Part shown: piece after piece, positions 51,990 to 59,993 of the stretch
How the letters are laid out: each line of letters begins with the position of its first letter
Numbering within the stretch: position 1 is the stretch's first letter
Assembly (NCBI GenBank): GCA_030685015.1
Contig: JAUXWS010000013.1
Coordinates: 10,936-74,935 of the forward strand
Direction: 5' to 3'
DNA: 64,000 nucleotides
Source: a bacterium
GTDB taxonomy: Bacteria; CAIWAD01
Made by a program: the position numbers and the translations under genes
The notes under the pieces: model-generated
What the model was told of the DNA's origin: nothing
What the model saw: only the letters and a program-made list of their open reading frames with translations
The model's database searches: none

Positions 51990-52904
51990 ATGGACACGAT
52001 CCTTCTCGACAGACAGCTGGAAGCCCAAATCGGGCCGGTCATCACCATCTGCGATCGGGCCGCCACCGGTGATTTGGAGGCCCGCATCGACACCGTCGAG
52101 CTGGACGAGCGGCTGGCGCCCCTCGGGCTGGCCATCAACCGGCTCCTCGACGTCCTGGACGCTTATGTGCGAGAGTCCTCGGCCATGATGGCCTCGTGCA
52201 GCCGGGACCGCTACCATCGACCCATCCTGTTGCGGGGCCTGCGCGGCAGCTTCCTGCGGGGCGCCACCACCATCAACGCCGCCGGCCGGCAGATGCGAGA
52301 GAACAAGGCGCAGATCGACATGGTCGCGGAGCTTGCCAGGGAGAACACGGACAACATCATGACCGTGGCCACGGCCGTGGAGGAGCTGGGCGTCACCACC
52401 GCCGCCATTTCGGACCAGACCGGCAACGCTGCGCGCATCGCCCGCGAGACGGCCCATTCCAGCAGCGAGACGGCCCGATCGGTCGAGCCGCTCACCCAGG
52501 CGGTGGGTCGGGTCAACAAGATCGTCAATCTGATCAGCCGGGTGGCTTCCCAGACGAACCTGCTGGCGCTCAACGCAACCATCGAAGCGGCGCGGGCCGG
52601 CCACCATGGCAAGGGCTTCGCCGTGGTCGCCAACGAGGTGAAGGAGCTGTCCCGCAGCACGGCCGAGGCCACCCAGGAGATCCGGCGGGAGGTGGGCCAG
52701 ATGCAGACGATGATGGATGAGGTGGTGCGTCACATCGTAGGAATCCACGCCTCGCTCACTCGCGTGGAACAGAGCACGGGGGAGATTGCCCACGCGGTGG
52801 AGGAGCAGGTCAAGGCCACGCACGAGATCAGCAGCAGCATCTCCGTCGTGTCGCGCAACACCGGCATGGTTTCGGAGCGCATCGCCGGCCGCGTGGCGCC
52901 GTAG
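51990..52904 (+). CDS. soluble methyl-accepting chemotaxis protein
   Basis: A 304-residue chemoreceptor without membrane segments. An N-terminal HAMP-like stretch (about 15-68, [30 protein letters not shown]) leads into a coiled-coil signalling domain. The conserved tip [21 protein letters not shown] (184-204) and [13 protein letters not shown] (209-221) contact CheA/CheW. It lacks a sensory domain, which the preceding PAS gene can supply. A GATGGCGGG/CCCGCCATC hairpin at 52919-52939 follows the stop. Confidence 0.9.
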   Translation: MDTILLDRQLEAQIGPVITICDRAATGDLEARIDTVELDERLAPLGLAINRLLDVLDAYVRESSAMMASCSRDRYHRPILLRGLRGSFLRGATTINAAGRQMRENKAQIDMVAELARENTDNIMTVATAVEELGVTTAAISDQTGNAARIARETAHSSSETARSVEPLTQAVGRVNKIVNLISRVASQTNLLALNATIEAARAGHHGKGFAVVANEVKELSRSTAEATQEIRREVGQMQTMMDEVVRHIVGIHASLTRVEQSTGEIAHAVEEQVKATHEISSSISVVSRNTGMVSERIAGRVAP

Positions 52905-52937
52905 CCGCCGACGCGGGCGATGGCGGGGTCCCCGCCA

Positions 52938-55900
52938 TCACTCCACGATGAGCTTGCCCGTCGCCTCCACCGTGGCGGCCCGTTGCCGCCGCACCACATA
53001 CTGGCCCTGCCCGTCGATGAGGCTGTAGGTGAACTCGGGCAGGCGCAGGGCCAGCCGGTATAGGTAGATGCCGCGGGCCAGGGCCTCGCCCCGATCGTTC
53101 CTCGGCCGCCACTCCTCCGACCAGAGAAAGCCCCCCTGCCCGGCCAGGGCCAGGCGCTCGCGGGCCACCCGCCGTCCCTTGACCGTGTAGACCTGCAGCT
53201 CGCAATCAGGCAGCGAGGTGGGCTGGGCGCCCAGCAGGTGGAAGGTGAAGCGGGTCCGCTCACCCACCGGATTGGGGAAGTTGACCACCTCGGCCAGGCG
53301 CGGCGCCGCGTCGTCCACCACGCGGAAGGTGGTCTCGGCGTAGCCCGGGTTGTTGTAGTTGTCGAAGGCGCGGGCCCGCAGCCCATGCTCGCCGGGATCG
53401 AGGCGGGGCAGGTCGAGGCGCGCCTCGCCCGTCGTCCAGCTGCCGCGGTCGTACTCGAAGGTGGAGGTGAGGTCCCGCGGCATGCCGCCGTCGATCTCGA
53501 CCTCCAGGCGGTGGCCGATCTCGCCGGTCAGGTTGATGCCGCTGCTGTCGCTGACCTGGAGCACGATGCGCGAGTTGGGGGCCACCCAGTCGTCGGGCCG
53601 CCACTGGGGTCCGTTGAGGAAGAGGCGCAGGCGGGGCGGCTCGGCGTCCGTGCCGGGGCTGGGATTGCGCGTGAAGGGCGGGTCCAGGTAGACAAGCCCG
53701 TCGTCGACTTCCCCCCCCTCCGTCCTTCCCTCGTAGTAGAAGCGCAAGCGGCCGCGGGCGCCTTCCAGGATGTCCCCCGGCACCATGAAGCGTACGCTGG
53801 CCCGGCCGGCGGCCAGGTCCACGCTGCCGGAGTAAAGCAAGGGACCGGGGCTCTCGTAGTCCAGGCTGATGCCGTGATAGAAGGTGCCCGAGGTGTAGGG
53901 GTCGTAGTCGTGGCGCCGCGGGACGGGCGCCTGCCGCGCCGAGACGGTCACCACGCCGTCGCGCACCGGCGCGTGGCCCTCGCCGCTGGTGGCGATCTCA
54001 ACCCCCGCCAGGCCGTGGCTGAGCAGCGTGTCCACGGCGACACCCCCGCTGCTCAGGCCCAACACCTCCCCGCCACCCCCGGGAAAGCCCGGTGGCAGGC
54101 TGGGATCCCCCAGCCAGATGTACTTGCGCCGGTTGCTGTCGTAGGAGATGTTCTTGGCCAGGCGCACCGCCTCGCCCATGGCGGGCGGGCGGCCGCTCGC
54201 CTCATCGCGCGAGAAGAAGATGGTGAGGAGGTCGTCCACGAAGTTGTTGTTGCTGAATCCGCCCGTCTTGCGCGTGGCGGCCAGCACGCCGATCGCCCCC
54301 CCCCCCGCCATGTTGATCAGCTGCTGGGGAAAGGCCTCGCCGATGGGGAGGTCCACCTCCGCCCACGAGCAGGTGGCGGCGATGTAGGCGGCGGGCCGGC
54401 CATTGGCCTGCAGCAGCGGGTAGTGGCGCGCCGCGTTGAAGACGTACTCGTGGGTCCAGGTCGTGTTGTTGCCGTGACCCAGGAAGTTGACCAGGGCCAC
54501 GCCCTCGTTGAGGGCCGCCACCAGGCGCGCCTCGGCCAGGGGTTTCTGGTTGACCCGGATCGAGGGGTTGTAGACGCTGGGGTACTCGAAGAGGTAGAGG
54601 CGCTCCACCTCGTGGGCATCGGGCACGCGGTTGCGGATCAGCTCCTCCGTGTCCTGGCTGTGCGACATCTCGAAACTGTTGACCTGGTCGCCTTCGCCGT
54701 GCTCGTCGTCCCCCACGAAGAGCAGGCGGTTGCGCCAGGGGCCGCGGGCGGTCCCATCCGTGTAGGCGGCCAGTTTGGCCGTGTAGGCCGCCACCTCGGT
54801 GGCGCTGTTGGCGGGCAGGCGGCCCAGGCTCATCTCCAGGCGGCCGGGCGTGGCGAGCTGGACGAACCAGTCGTCGATCATGGCGTCGGCGTCCGAGGTG
54901 CTGGTGCTGTAGAGGTACCAGGCCGGCATGCGTGACGGATACCCGCCCGCCACCAGGCCGCGGTAGTCGTAGTGGCCGTTGCCCACCAGCAGGACGTGGC
55001 CGGCCGGGTCGGGGGCATGCAGCCATTCGTGCCGCAGGAAATTGCGCACGGCCCCCGGATCCACCACCCCGCAGTTGAATTCGGCGTAGATGTCCTCCAG
55101 CACGGCCAGACGCGCCGTCATGCCGGCGGCCCTGCGCACGGCCGCCAGCTCGGCGGCGGCATCGGCGAAGGCGGCGGGGGCGATCACGATCAGCTCGGCG
55201 CTGCCCGCCTCCCGCTTGAGGTCGGGCATGGTCGCCAGGCTGGCCCCGACCGGCGTGCGCAGGGCGGCATCGGTGGCGCCGAAATAGCGCCGGGCCCGAC
55301 CGGCCGGCCCCCCGCCCACCGCCGGCACGCGGTCGGTCAGGAGGGCCTGGCGGGAGACGCGCAGGGAGTCGAAATCGGTCACGTCCACCACATAGAAGGA
55401 GGCGGGCGCCTGCTGGATCTGCACCTGATAGCTGCCCGCCACGGGCGGCAACTCAAAGGCCAACTGGCCGTCGATGAAGCGGGCGGGCGCCTCGAAGCTG
55501 GGCATCAGCCAGTTGAGGTGGATGGGCAGGCCCGTGTCGCTCAGCCGCTCCAGCGTGATGCGCAATTGGTCCCCGCCCAGGTTGAGGGTCGCCTCCAGCT
55601 GGGTGCTGTGCGGCCGCCCGCTGAGGGGGTAGACCTGTCCGTTGATTTCGAAGCGCAGGCTGTCCTGCTGCATGAAGAGGTCGGGGTAGAAGTCGTACTC
55701 CAGGCGCAGGGCGGTGGGCCCGCCCAGGGGGGCGGGGAAGGTGTAGGTGGCCCGCGTCCCGGCGCGGAAGAGGTCGCCCACGCAGGCCAGGGCCGAGGTC
55801 TCGCCATAGGTCTTGTGCTCGTTGAGCAGGCCCCGCCAGCGGACGGCCGACAGCGGGAAGGGGGTCGCGCCCGAGGGATCGGCGATGGGGGCCATCTCCC

Positions 55901-56906
55901 GGCCCGGGATGCCGCCGCCCACCAGCAGCCAGTAGACGTTGATGTCGCTGTAGGGGTGGTCGCGCAATCCGATCGTTCCCACCGCCGTGGGCCGCAGAAG
56001 GGCGGTGCCTTGTCCGTGGAAGATGAGGCGCTCGCCGTTTTCGAAGGAGGCGTCGCCGTCGTGCTCGCGCAGCAGGGGGATCTCCCGCGGTCTGAATTCG
56101 CTGTTGCGGGCGGCGCCGGGCGCGTCGTCGATGTGGCCGCCGCTGTAGCTGTAGAGCTTCATCGCCCGCGGGTCCAGCTGGGCCGGGGCCAGGCCCAGCT
56201 GGGTGAGCAGGGCGGGCGTCACCTGGTAGAGGCCCTCCTGGGTGACGGGGAGACGCACCCAATGCGTGCCGTCCCACAGCGGGCTGTCCATCCGGCCCGC
56301 CATGCGGGGACGGGCCCAGCCCGCCGCCTGCCCCGGATTGAGCAGGCAGCTCGCCAGCTCCAGGGCCGAGAGACGGCTGGTGAATCCGCCCGATCCCCCG
56401 ATGAAGTCCACCCGCAGGCGCAGCTCCTCCACCAGGGCGGCGGCAGCGCCGCCATCCCGCACCAGATCCGCCACGATGCTGAGCACGCGCAGATCCCCCC
56501 ACTCCTCCACCTGCCAGGCCACCACCGGCTCCGGGTTGGCGCCGCTCAGGCCCGTGTCCGGCAAGGGACCGGGGCAGGCGCGGGTGGCGAGGCCCAGCAC
56601 CGTCACCTCGACCTGGGAGCCGGGGGGAAGGGCCACCTGCAGGCGGCGGCGCGGGCGATCGGGGTCGCTGCAATGGGCGGCCCGCGCCAGCTGTCCGCCC
56701 GTGGAAAGGGGCAGCAGGCTCCAGCGTGGACGCAGCACCGCCTCCAGGCCGCGCTCGTCCAGGCGTGTCACGTCAAGGTCGTCCTGGAGCGCGGCCGTCG
56801 ACGGCGCGGCGAAACCCGCGGCGGCGGCCAGCAGGACGAGGAGGATGGACAGGAGGAGGACCGGCACGCGGCGCGGTCCAGCGGGCGGAAGGTTGAGTGT
56901 GGGCAT
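52938..56906 (-). CDS. porU: type IX secretion system sortase PorU-like (C25 peptidase)
   Basis: A 1322-residue surface or outer-membrane protease. A signal peptide (about 14-34) is followed by a long beta-rich N-terminal region (to about 560). The gingipain-type C25 domain (about 570-905) carries catalytic H811 in NFLGHGNN and C846 in AATCSW. Ig-like modules follow, and a T9SS-type C-terminal domain (about 1230-1322, NFPNPVGERTRFTFHL...GIYLYRL). PorU removes the C-terminal signal of T9SS cargo and attaches cargo to the cell surface. No other por/gld genes are in the window, so the machinery must lie elsewhere. An ordinary C25 cargo protease remains a less likely alternative. Confidence 0.85.
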   Translation of the reverse strand: MPTLNLPPAGPRRVPVLLLSILLVLLAAAAGFAAPSTAALQDDLDVTRLDERGLEAVLRPRWSLLPLSTGGQLARAAHCSDPDRPRRRLQVALPPGSQVEVTVLGLATRACPGPLPDTGLSGANPEPVVAWQVEEWGDLRVLSIVADLVRDGGAAAALVEELRLRVDFIGGSGGFTSRLSALELASCLLNPGQAAGWARPRMAGRMDSPLWDGTHWVRLPVTQEGLYQVTPALLTQLGLAPAQLDPRAMKLYSYSGGHIDDAPGAARNSEFRPREIPLLREHDGDASFENGERLIFHGQGTALLRPTAVGTIGLRDHPYSDINVYWLLVGGGIPGREMAPIADPSGATPFPLSAVRWRGLLNEHKTYGETSALACVGDLFRAGTRATYTFPAPLGGPTALRLEYDFYPDLFMQQDSLRFEINGQVYPLSGRPHSTQLEATLNLGGDQLRITLERLSDTGLPIHLNWLMPSFEAPARFIDGQLAFELPPVAGSYQVQIQQAPASFYVVDVTDFDSLRVSRQALLTDRVPAVGGGPAGRARRYFGATDAALRTPVGASLATMPDLKREAGSAELIVIAPAAFADAAAELAAVRRAAGMTARLAVLEDIYAEFNCGVVDPGAVRNFLRHEWLHAPDPAGHVLLVGNGHYDYRGLVAGGYPSRMPAWYLYSTSTSDADAMIDDWFVQLATPGRLEMSLGRLPANSATEVAAYTAKLAAYTDGTARGPWRNRLLFVGDDEHGEGDQVNSFEMSHSQDTEELIRNRVPDAHEVERLYLFEYPSVYNPSIRVNQKPLAEARLVAALNEGVALVNFLGHGNNTTWTHEYVFNAARHYPLLQANGRPAAYIAATCSWAEVDLPIGEAFPQQLINMAGGGAIGVLAATRKTGGFSNNNFVDDLLTIFFSRDEASGRPPAMGEAVRLAKNISYDSNRRKYIWLGDPSLPPGFPGGGGEVLGLSSGGVAVDTLLSHGLAGVEIATSGEGHAPVRDGVVTVSARQAPVPRRHDYDPYTSGTFYHGISLDYESPGPLLYSGSVDLAAGRASVRFMVPGDILEGARGRLRFYYEGRTEGGEVDDGLVYLDPPFTRNPSPGTDAEPPRLRLFLNGPQWRPDDWVAPNSRIVLQVSDSSGINLTGEIGHRLEVEIDGGMPRDLTSTFEYDRGSWTTGEARLDLPRLDPGEHGLRARAFDNYNNPGYAETTFRVVDDAAPRLAEVVNFPNPVGERTRFTFHLLGAQPTSLPDCELQVYTVKGRRVARERLALAGQGGFLWSEEWRPRNDRGEALARGIYLYRLALRLPEFTYSLIDGQGQYVVRRQRAATVEATGKLIVE

Positions 56907-57039
56907 GCGCCGCTCCAGTCTGGAATGGATTCCCGGTGTGCCTGCCCTTCCACCTGGTCGGGGCGCGCGGGGCGCTTTGGGTGGATGGGTCTGTCAGCCC
57001 GTCGGGCATCAAGTGGGAGCCAGGGACGATGGCACCTCT

Positions 57040-57879
57040 TCAGAATTGCAGGCGGGCGAACACCGGACGGTGGTCGGAGCCGGCCAATTGCGGCACGCGC
57101 GCCTCCAGGCTGCGCACCTTCCGTGAATGAAAGATATGGTCGATTTTCACATCAAGCCCCTCCCGCACCTGGAAAGTGCCTTGACTCCAGCGGGTGAAGG
57201 GAAAGGCGTCCAGGTAACGGCCGCGCAGCAGGCGCCAGGCGGCGGAAAGGGGGAAGGTGTTGAAGTCCCCGGCCAGCACCAGCGCCTGGCTGCGCAGGGA
57301 ATCCACCCTTGCCAGCAGATCCTCGCATTGCAACGTGCGCAGGTTCTCCCCCATCATCTCGCTCCCCATCATGGCCCGCTTGCCGTTGAGATGGATGTCC
57401 GAATTGGGCATGTGCACAAGGCCCACGTGCAGCGGCCGGCCCTCCACCTCGACCAGGGCCAGCCCCAGGATGCGCCCCTCGCCGTGCGGCAGCAGCGGCC
57501 ACTCGCCGTGCCCCCGGATGGGATGGCGCGAATAGAGGGCCATGCCCTGGCCGTAGGAGCGGGTGCGGGAATGGTCGTAGCTGAAGAGCGCCTCGTGCTC
57601 GTAGCCCATGGCGCGCAGCCGCTGGCGGACCGGTGCTCCGGCCCGGGCGACGGGAAACTCCTGCAGACAGACCAGATCCGCGTCCAGGGCGAGCAAGCCA
57701 TCCAGGATGAGGTCGGTCGTGTTCTCGCCCGACTCCGAGTTCAAGCCATGCACGTTCCAGCTCACCAGCGTGAACTCGGTGGCGCCGGCGGGCCGCGTCG
57801 GGGGGAAGAGCCAGAGCAAGCCCCAGCCAAGCAGGGACAGCAGCGTGATCCAGATGATGAAGGAGATGGTCCGGCGCAT
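57040..57879 (-). CDS. endonuclease/exonuclease/phosphatase family protein
   Basis: A 279-residue protein with an N-terminal membrane anchor or signal (about 5-25) and an EEP fold. Metal-site residues are N42 in SWNVHGLNSE, E74 in CLQEF, the GDFNTFP motif and D269/H270 in GSDHRPVF. The extracytoplasmic location argues for a phosphodiesterase or phospholipid/sugar-phosphate hydrolase rather than a DNA repair enzyme. The ATG at 57879 shares one base with the stop of the nucleotidyltransferase gene (TGATG), placing it at the end of the peptidoglycan operon. Confidence 0.8.
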   Translation of the reverse strand: MRRTISFIIWITLLSLLGWGLLWLFPPTRPAGATEFTLVSWNVHGLNSESGENTTDLILDGLLALDADLVCLQEFPVARAGAPVRQRLRAMGYEHEALFSYDHSRTRSYGQGMALYSRHPIRGHGEWPLLPHGEGRILGLALVEVEGRPLHVGLVHMPNSDIHLNGKRAMMGSEMMGENLRTLQCEDLLARVDSLRSQALVLAGDFNTFPLSAAWRLLRGRYLDAFPFTRWSQGTFQVREGLDVKIDHIFHSRKVRSLEARVPQLAGSDHRPVFARLQF

Positions 57880-58802
57880 CAGAACACGATCTCTCCCTTG
57901 ACCCGTCCCCGACCCCGCACGCCGTCCAGGAAGACCGTGTCGGCGGCCTCTCCCTCCCATGCCACCCCGTCCCAGGCCACGCAGCGGCGGGCCGTCTCCG
58001 GCAGCCGGCTGTCCCGCCCCACGCTCAGAAGCCGGGCCGCGTCCCAGTCGGCGCCCAGGTCCAATCTGTCCAGCAGGCGGCGGTAGGCCGGGTTCTCCCA
58101 CAGCTCGTGGTGGAGATCAAGGTAGCGTGCCAGGTGGCCCAGGTCCACCCAGAGCCCCGGCCTGCCCGCCACGGCCAGCGGCAGCGTGCGCGGCGGCCGG
58201 TCCTGGGCGATCTCGCGCCGGAGGAAGGGGATGAGGTCCGCCTCCCGCCAGGCGGCCAACCGCTCCCGCGCCTCCCCGCTCCAGACGTGGACGCCGGTGA
58301 AGCCGTGCGTGCTGCGGGCCGCGTCGCGCAGACCCCGCACCACACCGTCCACCACCTCCAGCACCAGGGGCCGCCCCCCCGTGGCCAGCGCCAGCCCGCC
58401 CTCGTCCAGCCGCGCCGATTCCAGCAGACGGGCCAGGTCGCCATCGTGCAGCACGTCGCCGTTCTGCACCAGAAGCGGTCCGGGGGGCAGTTCGCGCGCC
58501 ATGCGGGCCAGGCCGCCGCCCACGCCCAGCAGGACGGGTTCCTCGAAGAAGCGCAGGCGCAGGCCGGGGCGGCGGAGCTGCCGCTCCTCCAGCCAGCGGC
58601 GCAGAAGCTCCGGCAAATGGTGGCCGTTGACCGCGGCCAGCCGGCAGCCGGCCTGCTCCAGCTGCCGCAGCCCGAACTCCAGCAGCGGGATGCCGTGAAG
58701 GGGCACCAGGGGCTTGGGTCGCACCAGGGTTAGGGGCCGCAGGCGCATGCCCAGTCCGGCGGCCAGCAGGATGCCGATGGGCTCAGTCACGGCATGGCCC
58801 AC
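57879..58802 (-). CDS. sugar nucleotidyltransferase (MurU-like)
   Basis: A 307-residue nucleotidyltransferase with the signature LLAAGLGMRLRPLT (about 12-25), RPKPLVPLHGIPLLE, and the metal/product site LLVQNGDVLHDGDL. The layout matches MurU, which makes UDP-MurNAc from MurNAc-1-phosphate in the recycling route that bypasses de novo MurA/MurB. An AmgK-like kinase at the head of the same operon supports that reading. Mannose-1-phosphate guanylyltransferases look alike. Both candidate starts are GTG (58802 or 58790). The 84-base gap upstream of it separates it from mraY. Confidence 0.78.
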   Translation of the reverse strand: MGHAVTEPIGILLAAGLGMRLRPLTLVRPKPLVPLHGIPLLEFGLRQLEQAGCRLAAVNGHHLPELLRRWLEERQLRRPGLRLRFFEEPVLLGVGGGLARMARELPPGPLLVQNGDVLHDGDLARLLESARLDEGGLALATGGRPLVLEVVDGVVRGLRDAARSTHGFTGVHVWSGEARERLAAWREADLIPFLRREIAQDRPPRTLPLAVAGRPGLWVDLGHLARYLDLHHELWENPAYRRLLDRLDLGADWDAARLLSVGRDSRLPETARRCVAWDGVAWEGEAADTVFLDGVRGRGRVKGEIVF

Positions 58803-58886
58803 TGGAGTGCGACTGTCGCCTCACCGGGCGCCCTCCATGCCGGCGGCTGTCCGTCCTGCCGCCACCTCCGGTCTCCCATGCGTTCC

Positions 58887-59993
58887 TCACCTGATCTTCA
58901 ACGAGAGCAGGCCGAGGAAGCCCAGGATGAGCGCCACGATCCAGAAGCGGATGACGACCTTGGTCTCCGCCACGCCGCGGTGCTCGAAGGCGTGGTGGAT
59001 GGGCGCGCGGAAGAAGATGCGCCGGCCCAGCAGGCCGATGCCGATCTTCTCCTGGATCAGGACGCTGGCCCCCTCCAGCACGAAGACGCCCCCCACGATG
59101 AGGAAGAGCACCTCCTGGCGCAGCATGAGCATGACGGCGGCGAGCAGGCCGCCCAGGGCCATGCTGCCCGTGTCCCCCATGAAGACCTGCGCCGGGAAGA
59201 AGTTGTACCAGAGGAAGCCCAGCCCGGCCCCGATCACGGCGCCGCCCAGCACCGTCAACTCGCCCGCGCCGCGGATGGACTCGAAGTGGAGGTACTGGCT
59301 GAGCAGCTCGTTGCCCAGGACGTAGGCGAAGATGGCGTAGACCATGAAGGCGACCGCCGCCGGCACCACGGCCAGTCCGTCCATCCCGTCGGCGAAGTTG
59401 ACGCTGTTGGAGACGCTGAGGAAGACGGCCACCACCCAGGGCACGGCCAGCCAGCCCAGGTCCAGCACCGGTCCTTTGATGAAGGGGAGCAGCAGTTGGC
59501 CACGCAAGGGCTCGGGCAGGGGCGAGGCGGCCGAGAAGAGCCAGAGGCCGAAAGCGACGGCGTAGATCCCCTGCAGGGCCAGCTTGGCCGGCTGGGAGAG
59601 GCCGTGGCGGCCGCTGCCGCCCTTCAGCTTGCCCCAGTCGTCCAGCAGGCCCACCGCCCCGAACCAGACGAGGGCGGAGAGCCCGGCCCAGGCGAAGGGG
59701 CTGGAGGGGCTGAGCCAGAGCAGGTAGCCGGCCAGGATGGCCAGGATCATCATGAGGCCGCCCATGGTGGGCGTGCCCCGCTTGTTGCTCACATCGATGA
59801 CGCCGTAGTCCTCCACCAGGTCGCGGATGCGGCGGCGGTGGAGGAAAAGGATGACGCGGCGCCCGATGAGCAGACTGACCACGAAGGTGGTCATGGCCGC
59901 CATCACGGCGCGGAAGGTGAGGTAGTGGAAGAGGCGCAGGAAGCCGGGGCCGCCCAGCTCCTCGCGCAGGAGTTCCGCCAGCCAGATCAGCAT
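58887..59993 (-). CDS. mraY: phospho-N-acetylmuramoyl-pentapeptide transferase
   Basis: A 368-residue inner-membrane enzyme with ten predicted helices that transfers phospho-MurNAc-pentapeptide to undecaprenyl phosphate, giving lipid I. Key motifs are GTPTMGGL (73-80), DDWGKL (118-123), NFADGMDGLA (199-208), FMGDTGSMALGG and APIHHAFEHRG. Normal length. The ATG at 59993 overlaps the end of the murG fusion by seven bases. Confidence 0.96.
   Translation of the reverse strand: MLIWLAELLREELGGPGFLRLFHYLTFRAVMAAMTTFVVSLLIGRRVILFLHRRRIRDLVEDYGVIDVSNKRGTPTMGGLMMILAILAGYLLWLSPSSPFAWAGLSALVWFGAVGLLDDWGKLKGGSGRHGLSQPAKLALQGIYAVAFGLWLFSAASPLPEPLRGQLLLPFIKGPVLDLGWLAVPWVVAVFLSVSNSVNFADGMDGLAVVPAAVAFMVYAIFAYVLGNELLSQYLHFESIRGAGELTVLGGAVIGAGLGFLWYNFFPAQVFMGDTGSMALGGLLAAVMLMLRQEVLFLIVGGVFVLEGASVLIQEKIGIGLLGRRIFFRAPIHHAFEHRGVAETKVVIRFWIVALILGFLGLLSLKIR

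Noticed and set aside
54972-57197. 741-codon open frame opposite porU
   Set aside because: Antisense shadow. The minus strand has the catalytic H811 and C846 and a T9SS C-terminal domain.
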